Assembly: GCA_945872325.1 (NCBI GenBank)
Contig: CAMBZY010000164.1
Location: 1 to 7,141, forward strand
DNA: 7,141 nt
DNA from: Candidatus Kuenenia stuttgartensis
GTDB taxonomy: Bacteria; Planctomycetota; Planctomycetia; Isosphaerales; Isosphaeraceae
Direction: 5' to 3'
Below are positions 1-6,344 of this stretch, in pieces. Position numbers and translations under genes: made by a program. Position 1 is the stretch's first letter; every line of letters starts with the position of its first letter. The notes under the pieces were generated by a model that was not told where the DNA came from, ran no database searches, and worked only from the letters and a program-made list of their open reading frames with translations.

Positions 1-16
1 AGGACCTTTTGGTCCT
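1..16. repeat. Perfect hairpin AGGACC-TTTT-GGTCCT at window edge
   Basis: Two perfect 6-bp arms, AGGACC and GGTCCT, flank a TTTT loop. The window begins at the first base of the left arm, so the stem may be longer. No T-run follows on the + strand, which argues against a simple intrinsic terminator in that direction. The other direction cannot be judged because the sequence ends. Confidence 0.5.
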
Positions 17-70
17 GGGGCCGAGTGGTGGGGGGAATCAGGTAGGGCTTCTTCTTTTTCGTCCTCAAGT

Positions 71-114
71 CCAAGGCCGCTGGCCTTGGCTGGTATGGGC
101 CGCACCGTTGGTGC
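71..114. repeat. Pair of REP-like hairpins
   Basis: Two perfect hairpins with 3-nt loops lie 12 bases apart. The first has arms CCAAGGCC and GGCCTTGG around GCT (71-89). The second has arms GCACC and GGTGC around GTT (102-114). The spacer also carries GGCC. There is no adjacent T-tract on either strand, so a rho-independent terminator is unlikely. Short GC-rich paired palindromes in an intergenic space resemble REP/BIME-type dispersed elements; that label is an inference, since no second copy is present in the window. Confidence 0.5.
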
Positions 115-178
115 TTAAAGCCAATAAAAAGCATTTTAAGGACCACCACGATATCCGGTATGAGGCTTCTTGTATCCC

Positions 179-208
179 ATCCGTGAACTTCTGTGTCAAT
201 CCGTGGCA
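179..208. repeat. Degenerate 10-bp tandem repeat, three units (ATCCGTGnnn)
   Basis: Three back-to-back 10-base units occupy 179-188, 189-198 and 199-208. The first and third begin ATCCGTG; the middle begins TTCTGTG, differing at two of seven positions. The period is close to one DNA helical turn. From memory, ATCCGTGTAATCTGTGG-like strings recur in intergenic DNA of many environmental bacteria, planctomycetes included, so this is probably a copy of that dispersed element. Its function is unknown to me. Confidence 0.55.
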
Positions 209-348
209 AACAGGGGTCAACAAAGATTTTTATGAATAAATCGTGCCCCTGAGTGCTGGCCTCCAAACCGTCCGATGGGTTAGGATATCTGTGAACAGCC
301 ACCTGATTCGAATTCGACTCTCATCAACGGCTTAAAAGGCTTGCAGCT

Positions 349-1662
349 TTGATCATCGCCCAGTCCACCAATACCGCATCTGCCGACGCCATGCTACTGG
401 CTCTCAAGCGCTGGGTGGCAGGTGCAACACTGACCAGCCCCGACACCGTTCCAAGCCCTGATTTTCAATCCCGATTCTGGCTCCTGGGCCTGTTATTGAT
501 GATTGCCATCAGCCTGATCGCTCAAGGGCCCCGACGATTCTTTACAGGCCTTCTCGAATGGTCAACCGTTCGCCAAGTGATCCATCTGTCATTCAGAAGG
601 CTTCGATCCCGGCCTCTGGTTCCGGTGGTTCTGGGCGGAATGTGGCTCGTTTCATGGTCCACAACCCAATTATTGCAATACGATAGCCGGTCCGGCTCTG
701 ACAACCTCCAAATGTCTCTTCGTACCAAAACCCTCAGCGCTTTCAGCCTCGAACAAGGTGTTCTGGCGGCCCTGACACCGCTCCGAGACCTCTCCAATCT
801 CGCCGATTGCTGGCCATTGGTGGCAGCAGGCATTTTTCTGGCATTTCAATACAACAGCAATCTTCAGTGGATCCCGCGGTCATCGATGTCTTCACCCATG
901 CAATCATCAAGTTTCTGGACACAAGTTTTCTGGATTATAGGATGCCTCTGGCTGGTTTATCGAACCGTTATCGGCGTTTCAGGCGATGACGGCCTTCCGC
1001 TCAACACCGGCGCATACATCGAAGTCGTTCTCGAACCCGCGATCATGCTCATTATTGACTCATTCCTGCTGGCATGGGTGGTGACTGAAATTCGCGACTC
1101 CACTGTCGCTCAATCCGACCAGATGCTTCCAGACTTTGAGAAAGTTGTGAACCTGGCGCCTGCCATCTTCCTTGTCAATTTCCTGATTGTACCAGGCCGA
1201 TTTTTTGCACACGCACTCTGGCTGGTCTGGAACTCACTGGTCGATTACATTTCCGTCGCCGGTTCCGCCTCATCCACCATTGTCAATTATGTCATCTGGG
1301 GCCTGAGCTGGGGTATCCTCGACATGCAAGCGATTGCATTTCCATGCATCGTCCTGGCCGGCTCAGTGGCCTGGTCACAAGGCTCCATCCGCCAGCTTTT
1401 ACGGGTTGCATTCAGAATGTTCCGAAACCACGGGGCATCGATCTTTCTAATGGTTGTATTTTTCGGGCTAATCAACGTGATCAGTGCCGCACTGATTACA
1501 ACCCTGATTTTATCGCACCCAGTCGAGCCATGGGTCTTTATGGCGGCTGCCTCCTATTGCCACTTCGCCACCCTGTTCACAGGCCTTTTGACACTCTCCG
1601 GGCTGATCGAACTCGGTGAGCAATCGCTCATCACCGCCTCCATTTCAGAGAGTTCTGAATAA
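349..1662 (+). CDS. Polytopic integral membrane protein of unknown function
   Basis: A 437-residue protein I do not recognise. Hydrophobic stretches suggest eight to ten membrane segments, near residues 42-58, 89-106, 152-167, 190-210, 226-246, 269-287, 310-325, 328-343, 363-388 and 395-418. Basic patches sit between some of them (R82-R88, R348-R359), compatible with cytoplasmic loops. No catalytic motif, transporter signature or nucleotide-binding loop is visible. The long open frame, hydrophobic periodicity and absence of a better overlapping frame support it as a real gene. The start is uncertain: TTG at 349 has AAAAGG about 9 bases upstream, while the first in-frame ATG is at 391 and would remove 14 residues without losing a membrane segment. 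An in-frame stop at 304-306 bounds the start on the left. It is the only + strand gene in the window and converges on pfkA. Confidence 0.8.
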   Translation: MIIAQSTNTASADAMLLALKRWVAGATLTSPDTVPSPDFQSRFWLLGLLLMIAISLIAQGPRRFFTGLLEWSTVRQVIHLSFRRLRSRPLVPVVLGGMWLVSWSTTQLLQYDSRSGSDNLQMSLRTKTLSAFSLEQGVLAALTPLRDLSNLADCWPLVAAGIFLAFQYNSNLQWIPRSSMSSPMQSSSFWTQVFWIIGCLWLVYRTVIGVSGDDGLPLNTGAYIEVVLEPAIMLIIDSFLLAWVVTEIRDSTVAQSDQMLPDFEKVVNLAPAIFLVNFLIVPGRFFAHALWLVWNSLVDYISVAGSASSTIVNYVIWGLSWGILDMQAIAFPCIVLAGSVAWSQGSIRQLLRVAFRMFRNHGASIFLMVVFFGLINVISAALITTLILSHPVEPWVFMAAASYCHFATLFTGLLTLSGLIELGEQSLITASISESSE

Positions 1663-1667
1663 ACGAA

Positions 1668-1704
1668 AATGGCGAATGAATCCATTCCGGATACATCCGC
1701 CATT
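1668..1704. terminator. Possible bidirectional terminator between convergent genes
   Basis: A 7-bp inverted repeat, AATGGCG (1668-1674) and CGCCATT (1698-1704), starts 6 bases after the membrane gene stop and lies 30 bases past the pfkA stop at 1734. Inside it, GAATG/CATTC (1674-1687) and CGGA/TCCG (1688-1699) can each pair, giving a possible three-way junction in place of a single large loop. On the minus strand the structure is followed at once by TTTTCGTTTATT; on the + strand a TTTT comes 7 bases later (1711-1714). The position between converging genes and the minus-strand T-rich tail favour a terminator, better for pfkA than for the membrane gene. Confidence 0.45.
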
Positions 1705-1733
1705 GACCTGTTTTGAAAGTATTTTGCCCACCA

Positions 1734-3113
1734 TCATTCCACTGGGAGTCGATGAATTCTTTTATTGATATCGACATTCACGGAATGGAATGGACGATGC
1801 AGGTGGGCGCTGTCAAACAAGCTTCTTCCTGATTCCACATCACCCTCTGATAAAGCATTATGGAATATTGAGTGAAGATATTCCACGCCTAGATTAGAAG
1901 GCTTGAATCGCTTGGAATCGTAGAACTTCTTGGATAACGGCCGTGCATGAATAACTCCCCAGCGGTCTCTCAAAGAATTCGCTGTGCAACTGTCGAGATA
2001 AAACCCTTTATCGCGATATTGCAATGTGGCCACCACATTATGCTGGCCATCCATCAGCAGATCCACCGCTTTCCCGCCCAATTGCTGGGCATAATACCGG
2101 TCGAAACTGATGGGCCGGCCACCACGCTGGGTGTGACCGATTTTACGAATGAAAATGGCCGCGTCGGCTGATTCATTACGCCGTTTTCGTGTGAAGAATT
2201 CATTGCCAAGCTCTTTCACAAACAAGCGTTTAATCGCTTCAGCCGCTCCCGAATACTGGAAGTTTCCAGAAGGATCCTGACTGGCAGAAACCGAGCCATA
2301 AGGGAGGCCGTCTTTATCCACAATCCCTTCGGAGACAACAATCACAGCATGTTTTTGATAGTCCAGCAGGCTCACCAGTTTATTCACCAAAGGCTCTGGA
2401 TCCACCGGCGATTCCGGCACCAGAATCATATCCGGCTGCCCATAGGAAGCTCCTAATGCAATCATCCCGCAATCGCGGCCCATGACTTCAACAATTGCAA
2501 TCCGCCTGTGACTTTCGGCCGTCGTCCGAATCCTCTGAACGTTTGACGCAGAAACGTATACCGCTGTTGCAAACCCGGGTGTGACGTAATTCACCATCTC
2601 ATCAAGTGTAAATTCCCGACCTGCTCGCATCCGATATTGATAGCCTTTTTTATGCGTTGTATCCGGATCGCGAATCCACTCATCCTGCTCATCCAGATAA
2701 TTCAGGCCCAGGTCATTATCAATGGTTTTGGGAGCCAGCACCACGGGAATCAAATCAGCCAGCGCCTGCATCCCATTTAAAGTACCATCTCCACCAATAC
2801 AGACCAGGCCATCGACCTTCAATTTCGCAAGCCTCGATGCCGCCAGTGCGGTGGTCTCTTTGTCATCGCTGCTGATATAATCGCGTGACGCTCCCAGAAT
2901 CGTGCCGCCCAAGGTCGAATCAAGCTCGGGAATTGTCGCGTAAAGCGGATTTAAATGCACGTGTGGGACTTCGGGATTCAATAGACCATTAAACCCTTTG
3001 ATAATCCCAATCACTTCCACCCGTAATTGATTGGCCCGGGCCACCACGCCCGAAATGGTTGCATTAAGGGCTGGTGTATCACCGCCGGCGGTCAGAACTG
3101 CAATTCGTTTCAT
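1734..3113 (-). CDS. pfkA: 6-phosphofructokinase (PfkA superfamily, mixed donor signature)
   Basis: Phosphorylates fructose 6-phosphate to fructose 1,6-bisphosphate in the cytoplasm. The family signatures are all present. Residue numbers here count from an upstream TTG at 3164; subtract 17 for the called protein. They are TAGGDTPALNA (25-35), GGDGT (124-128), PKTIDND (145-151) with catalytic base D149, VMGRDCG (227-233), VVSEG (276-280) and GHTQRGGRP (343-351). At 459 residues it is longer than the roughly 320-residue E. coli enzyme, with extra blocks near 152-190 and 240-340 and a longer C-terminus. The glycine after GGD is typical of ATP enzymes, whereas the lysine in PKTIDND is typical of PPi enzymes, so the donor cannot be read with confidence; ATP is somewhat favoured. 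I chose the ATG at 3113 because MKRIAVLTAGGD is the normal family N-terminus; the TTG at 3164 would add 17 unconserved residues. Neither start has a clear Shine-Dalgarno. Confidence 0.95.
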   Translation of the reverse strand: MKRIAVLTAGGDTPALNATISGVVARANQLRVEVIGIIKGFNGLLNPEVPHVHLNPLYATIPELDSTLGGTILGASRDYISSDDKETTALAASRLAKLKVDGLVCIGGDGTLNGMQALADLIPVVLAPKTIDNDLGLNYLDEQDEWIRDPDTTHKKGYQYRMRAGREFTLDEMVNYVTPGFATAVYVSASNVQRIRTTAESHRRIAIVEVMGRDCGMIALGASYGQPDMILVPESPVDPEPLVNKLVSLLDYQKHAVIVVSEGIVDKDGLPYGSVSASQDPSGNFQYSGAAEAIKRLFVKELGNEFFTRKRRNESADAAIFIRKIGHTQRGGRPISFDRYYAQQLGGKAVDLLMDGQHNVVATLQYRDKGFYLDSCTANSLRDRWGVIHARPLSKKFYDSKRFKPSNLGVEYLHSIFHNALSEGDVESGRSLFDSAHLHRPFHSVNVDINKRIHRLPVE

Positions 3114-3194
3114 TTGAGTCGCTTTATAGACCGGTAGAACGGCCAATTTATCTTGCTGTTTCAATGTCTGTCAGAAATTCGATTCTGCGGATCA

Positions 3195-3210
3195 ATCATA
3201 CTTCTATGAT
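3195..3210. other. Small AT-rich hairpin just after the S4 gene
   Basis: ATCATA and TATGAT form a perfect 6-bp stem around CTTC, 4 bases beyond the stop of the S4-domain gene (minus strand). It lacks GC pairs and a following T-run in the direction of transcription, so it is at best a weak pause or an mRNA 3'-end structure. Read-through into pfkA would be expected. Confidence 0.2.
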
Positions 3211-3214
3211 GATT

Positions 3215-3451
3215 TCAGTCGAACTCGTTTTGATCCACAAGTTTTAAATGCACGCGCAGGCCAGGCGCCCTGATTTGTATTTCATCGCCCGATGTCAATT
3301 GACGACGCTTGCGGATCTCAAGCTGACCGTTGATCTTCACATGACCACCCGTCACAAGCCCCTGAGCATCTCCACCATGTTCCGCAACACCGGCGAGCTT
3401 CAAGACTTGCAAGAGCGTGATCGTACCAGGCCGAATCGGGATCTCTGTCAC
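3215..3451 (-). CDS. S4-domain RNA-binding protein (YbcJ/YaaA-like)
   Basis: A 78-residue protein that is essentially one S4 RNA-binding domain. The pattern is clear: ITLLQVLKLAGVAEHGGDAQ (11-30), then GLVTGGHVKINGQLEIRKRRQLTSGDEI (31-58), with the hallmark V-x-[IV]-N-G turn at 38-42, the basic RKRR and the terminal GDEI. Such stand-alone S4 proteins (YbcJ in E. coli, YaaA next to recF in Bacillus) are thought to bind structured RNA; the exact target is not known to me. The start is GTG at 3451, the only start available since a stop lies eight codons further up. An AAAGG lies about 11 bases before it. It is on the same strand as its neighbours, 55 bases after the four-helix membrane protein gene and about 101 bases before the pfkA ATG. 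Confidence 0.88.
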   Translation of the reverse strand: MTEIPIRPGTITLLQVLKLAGVAEHGGDAQGLVTGGHVKINGQLEIRKRRQLTSGDEIQIRAPGLRVHLKLVDQNEFD

Positions 3452-3506
3452 GTGAAGGCGAACCTTTCTGAAGATTTACAAGCAATTTTCAGGCCAATTG
3501 TTGGAT

Positions 3507-4022
3507 TCACAACCCAACCCTGAATTTGAGCGATACCAGCATTTGATTGAATCGAGAGGAAGTCGGGAATGTCGCAATCGAGACCATGATTAATAAAACA
3601 CCTACAATCAGACCTACCATGCTTTTCTCAATGAGGATTAAAAGGAACCCGAAAATGGTCGCCCCTTCCAGAATAGCGGATTTTATGATGCCCAGAGTCA
3701 CCAATTCCTTCGCCAAAACAGAATCCATTTCATCTGCCGGAAGGCTCCGAATCGTATCCAGATTTTTGATGCAATAGAATTTGTCGATCAGGAAATACGA
3801 CGCCAGTGCCGAGCTCGCGAAGCCCATGGCGAGGATTTCCAAAAACTCCAATTTGATCACCAAATCACCCTGATTGATCCCCAGGGCAACGACCATAAAA
3901 GCCAATGGACCTGCAATAATCGCCCCTCGAATGATCTGCAATTTCTTGAGCTGGACTTGGACTGGATTTTCACTGGGAAACACAGAAGACGTTTCGGATG
4001 ACCGACCTTTCTGAGAATCCAT
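3507..4022 (-). CDS. Small four-helix membrane protein of unknown function
   Basis: A 171-residue protein I cannot assign to a named family. It has a polar, Ser/Gln/Lys-rich N-terminus (1-30) and two pairs of hydrophobic helices, near 32-49 and 60-79, then 109-130 and 134-152. A charged linker (81-107, with IRSLPADEMD) lies between the pairs, and the tail is short and basic. Both ends are predicted on the same side of the membrane, probably cytoplasmic. No enzymatic motif is visible. The ATG at 4022 is well supported by AGGA 9 bases upstream (4032-4035), inside the end of the reductase gene whose stop is only 3 bases away, so translation is probably coupled. It is the last gene of the tight ppa-reductase-membrane protein trio. 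Confidence 0.82.
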   Translation of the reverse strand: MDSQKGRSSETSSVFPSENPVQVQLKKLQIIRGAIIAGPLAFMVVALGINQGDLVIKLEFLEILAMGFASSALASYFLIDKFYCIKNLDTIRSLPADEMDSVLAKELVTLGIIKSAILEGATIFGFLLILIEKSMVGLIVGVLLIMVSIATFPTSSRFNQMLVSLKFRVGL

Positions 4023-4025
4023 GAT

Positions 4026-4958
4026 TCATTTTCCTGACAACGCATCGGGATGGGTGATAGGCAAATCCGTCCCAGAATTTCGCGAATCGTTACATTTAAC
4101 CACAAAATCTGTCAGCCAATCATGAAGCGGGCGTAAAGATTTCGGGTAATTTGCTTCGAGCTTTGTGGTATCCAAACCGCCCTGAAGTGGACGGGCCGCA
4201 GGCTGATTCAACTCGGCTGTTTTTTTGCCAATAATCAGGCTTGGATCAAACCCAAAATGGCTCGCAATCTGCCGGCCCAGCTCATCGCGTGCCCAAAGAT
4301 CAGGCCCTGCCACATTCCAGATCCCCTGCTCGCCCGCCAGTGCCAGATCCACCGAAACCTTGGCCAGATCAGGCCCATAAGTCGGGTTCGAGGCTTGATC
4401 TGATGGACAAACCATCGTCTTGCCCTGACTCAGGTTACGCCAGACCTGATACGTAAAATTCTTGCCCTGACGCTCCGGTCCCTGAACCCATGCCGTACGC
4501 AAGCACAAAAATTGATCACCAAGTGCCTCTGAAATTTGCACTTCAGCGTCGAGCTTCACCTGCCCATAAACCGACAACGGTTTCGCCAGATCCGTCTCGC
4601 GATTCGGGCCATCCGTCCCATCAAAAATGTAGTCGGTCGAGTAGTAAATAAACCGGGCCTGATGCTCCAGACCTGCCAGAGCCACGTTCAGTGGATCTTC
4701 CAGATTCGCAGTTCTGGCCCGTTTCGGGTCGTTCTCGCAACCATCCACCCAAGTCCAGCCGGCCGGATAGAAAATTAGAGAAGCTTTATGCTTCCCAATC
4801 CAATCACGGGCGGCCTCATGATCGGCCGTATCAAGATATTCCAAGCCACTGTAAGCCACGTTGGCATATGAACCTACGACAGAAAAACCTTTCTGCCGGA
4901 GGTAATGGACAAGCCATCCGCCAATCTGGCCTGAGGCCCCGACTACGGCCGCTTTCAT
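4026..4958 (-). CDS. RmlD/MAT2B-type SDR NAD(P)-dependent reductase
   Basis: An extended short-chain dehydrogenase/reductase of 310 residues, in the subgroup of dTDP-4-dehydrorhamnose reductase (RmlD) and eukaryotic MAT2B. The Rossmann loop is GASGQIG at 7-13 (GxxGxxG). The active site is readable: YYSTDYIFDG at 105-114, with Ser107 and Thr108 in the catalytic Ser/Thr position, and YxxxK as Y131-K135. The C-terminal half carries the family pattern RPLQGGLDTTKLEA (256-269). RmlD makes dTDP-L-rhamnose, but no other rhamnose or sugar-nucleotide gene is in the window, so the substrate is open and a broader sugar-nucleotide reductase is equally possible. A tail of about 20 residues after 288 looks unconserved. 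The ATG at 4958 lies 4 bases after the ppa stop and has no clear Shine-Dalgarno, suggesting translation by coupling. Confidence 0.9.
   Translation of the reverse strand: MKAAVVGASGQIGGWLVHYLRQKGFSVVGSYANVAYSGLEYLDTADHEAARDWIGKHKASLIFYPAGWTWVDGCENDPKRARTANLEDPLNVALAGLEHQARFIYYSTDYIFDGTDGPNRETDLAKPLSVYGQVKLDAEVQISEALGDQFLCLRTAWVQGPERQGKNFTYQVWRNLSQGKTMVCPSDQASNPTYGPDLAKVSVDLALAGEQGIWNVAGPDLWARDELGRQIASHFGFDPSLIIGKKTAELNQPAARPLQGGLDTTKLEANYPKSLRPLHDWLTDFVVKCNDSRNSGTDLPITHPDALSGK
4032..4035 (-). promoter_or_regulatory. Shine-Dalgarno AGGA deciding the start of the four-helix protein
   Basis: On the minus strand AGGA sits 9 bases before the ATG at 4022 and lies within the last codons of the upstream reductase gene. 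It is the clearest ribosome binding site in the window; most other starts here have only weak purine tracts. Confidence 0.6.
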
Positions 4959-4962
4959 GGGA

Positions 4963-5523
4963 TTAATGGTGGAACCCCCCCTTGCGCCTCAGAATCGTGT
5001 AGCGTTCCAGGGCATCCTGAATGATCGGAATGGCGGTGTCGGCAGATTGGATCTCCTCTACAGCCACAGACTTACCTTCAAGAATCTTGTAATCCTCGAA
5101 GAATCGGCGGAGCATCGAAAGCCGGTGCGGAGGGAGTTCGCGAGCATCTTTGAACGAGTTGAATTCAGGGTCGTCCACCGCCACGGCAAGAATCTTGTGG
5201 TCCTTCTTGCCCATGTCGATCATGGTCATCAAACCGATCACCCGGGCCTGCACAAGTGTAAGCGGGGCAACGGCTTCCTGACACAGAACCATGACGTCCA
5301 ATGGATCGTCGTCGTCGGCGTATGTCTGCGGGATAAATCCGTAATTGGCCGGATAATAAACGGCGGAATAGAGGATCCGATCGAGCTTGATCAGCCCCGT
5401 CTGCTTATCAAGCTCGTATTTGACCGAGGAACCCATGGGGATCTCGATCACCGCATTAAACTTGCTGGGAAGACCCTCGCCGGGGGTCACGTCGTGCCAG
5501 GGATGAATCATCAGGCCGCTCAT
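4963..5523 (-). CDS. ppa: Inorganic pyrophosphatase, family I
   Basis: A cytoplasmic Mg-dependent enzyme that hydrolyses pyrophosphate to two phosphates and so pulls biosynthetic reactions forward. At 186 residues it has normal bacterial length. The active-site set is complete by comparison with E. coli: K35 and E37 (KYELDK), R49, Y57 in YYPANYGFIP, the signature DDDPLD at 71-76 (metal ligands D71, D73, D76), D103 and D108 with K110, and Y145-K146 in FFEDYKILEG. ATG at 5523 is chosen because the N-terminus is then standard (W9-H10-D11 just before the first strand); M5 is a possible alternative. Only a weak GAGAGA purine run lies before it. It is the first gene of the tight trio with the SDR reductase and the four-helix protein. 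Confidence 0.96.
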   Translation of the reverse strand: MSGLMIHPWHDVTPGEGLPSKFNAVIEIPMGSSVKYELDKQTGLIKLDRILYSAVYYPANYGFIPQTYADDDDPLDVMVLCQEAVAPLTLVQARVIGLMTMIDMGKKDHKILAVAVDDPEFNSFKDARELPPHRLSMLRRFFEDYKILEGKSVAVEEIQSADTAIPIIQDALERYTILRRKGGFHH

Positions 5524-5585
5524 TCTCTCTTTTTACGAGACACCTGTCTTGGAATCAGGCTATTGCCAGCCATCTCCTACGCATC

Positions 5586-6209
5586 TTACCGGGATACCGC
5601 CGATAAACCAATCCGAGTTGTCGATTCTCTACCACGAGACGCTTGTTTTTGTGTAGTTTTTTTCTCAACAGGCAAGTCGTCCAAAGGGTCCAGCCGTGGC
5701 CCGCCCTGAGTCCGGATCCGACCAGCCAGCCGCTCAATCTCAGCTCTATGCTGACTCACCCTCTGATTCGAAGAAACTCTCCACCACTGGGCATCAATCG
5801 CATTTTCCAGACGCGTCAAATCCGTCGATAAATCGCCCCTGTGGCTCCCAAACCGAATGTTTTCCAGAAGCTGATAAGCCGCCGACCGGATCTCGTGAGT
5901 CTCACGTCGGGCCTGGTCCGCCTCAGCCGTTTTCTGGTTCGCAAACTCTTTCATCACCATCACTTCAAGCCCATATGCCTTGCGATAAAGTGCATCCGCA
6001 TGAAGGCCCATCTGATATCTTGAATTGTAATCGCCAGGCTGGAAATAATCCCACGGATTCGAGTAATCCGCCCAAGTGCCTGTCGAATGATTTCTCGGCT
6101 TCATCGCTGCCGAAGGACCATGCTGATAGGCATTGTTCATCCCAAATTCGCCGGCCTGTAAAACAGCAGGCAAGATTAATAAAACACTGACACTTAAGAT
6201 AATTCGCAT
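5586..6209 (-). CDS. Secreted or periplasmic protein with a helical, coiled-coil-like core
   Basis: A 207-residue protein of no family I recognise. Residues 1-19 form a clean Sec signal peptide (basic MR, hydrophobic core, cleavage likely after VLQA with G20 first). The mature N-terminus is aromatic and Gly/Asn-rich (W46, Y49, W53, Y55, F56, Y61, Y65), followed by a long, highly charged alpha-helical stretch (about 66-165) with heptad-like spacing of Leu, Ile and Ala, broken near 120-128. The C-terminal 40 residues are Pro-, Lys- and Arg-rich and probably disordered. It has no cysteine, so no lipobox. ATG at 6209 is fixed by the signal peptide. It lies 62 bases upstream of ppa on the same strand and 135 bases after spoVR; that larger gap probably holds its promoter. 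Confidence 0.78.
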   Translation of the reverse strand: MRIILSVSVLLILPAVLQAGEFGMNNAYQHGPSAAMKPRNHSTGTWADYSNPWDYFQPGDYNSRYQMGLHADALYRKAYGLEVMVMKEFANQKTAEADQARRETHEIRSAAYQLLENIRFGSHRGDLSTDLTRLENAIDAQWWRVSSNQRVSQHRAEIERLAGRIRTQGGPRLDPLDDLPVEKKTTQKQASRGRESTTRIGLSAVSR

Positions 6210-6272
6210 TTTCAGAGAATTCCATTTCTTGCGTTTTTGAGTACGATCCCACTACAGTCTATCAATCTCTTG

Positions 6273-6288
6273 ATCGGTTGTAACCGAT
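6273..6288. promoter_or_regulatory. Operator-like palindrome upstream of the secreted protein gene
   Basis: A perfect inverted repeat of 7-bp arms, ATCGGTT and AACCGAT, around GT lies 64 bases before the ATG at 6209 and 57 bases past the spoVR stop. A 2-nt loop and the lack of a following T-run make a terminator unlikely. The size and symmetry fit a site for a dimeric helix-turn-helix regulator. On the minus strand a TTGATA lies just downstream (about 6262-6267), but I see no good -10 partner, so the promoter itself is not called. Confidence 0.4.
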
Positions 6289-6344
6289 TCATAAAACAAT
6301 CAGATTTCGATTAAAATATGCGAAAGACGCCGACAAAATCGCGA

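Larger units (their letters stand above)
1..348. other. Intergenic region with no convincing gene; palindrome-rich
   Basis: I see no credible gene here. The only longer open frame (9-239, +) starts on TTG, has no ribosome binding site, runs straight through three hairpins and a tandem repeat, and its translation matches no family I recognise. A second open frame on the + strand runs in from the left edge and stops at 116-118. It could be the tail of an upstream gene but has low-complexity Ser/Pro/Gly content, so I do not call it. What the stretch does hold is perfect inverted repeats at 1-16, 71-89 and 102-114, and a 10-bp tandem repeat at 179-208. A 10-bp palindrome, TCGAATTCGA, lies at 308-317, about 30 bases before the start of the membrane protein gene. 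Confidence 0.6.

Noticed and set aside
71..89. Intrinsic terminator for a gene left of the window
   Set aside because: The 8-bp GC-rich stem is perfect, but neither strand has a T-run after it.
9..239. 76-codon + strand open frame
   Set aside because: TTG start with no ribosome site; it crosses hairpins and a tandem repeat and has no recognisable protein pattern.
3114..3164. 17-residue N-terminal extension of pfkA from a TTG
   Set aside because: The family N-terminus begins at MKRIAVLTAGGD (ATG at 3113). The extension has no conserved pattern and no better ribosome site.
5558..5571. Hairpin GGCT/AGCC between the secreted protein gene and ppa
   Set aside because: Only 4 bp of stem and no T-run; within chance expectation and unlikely to stop transcription into ppa.
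4957..5709. Long + strand open frame of 250 codons
   Set aside because: It is antisense to ppa, whose active-site residues are all present. The + strand translation resembles no family and is a codon-bias shadow.
5696..6190. + strand open frame of 164 codons opposite the secreted protein gene
   Set aside because: Its translation is Ser/Pro-rich low complexity, typical of an antisense shadow. The minus-strand frame has a clear signal peptide and coherent helical pattern.
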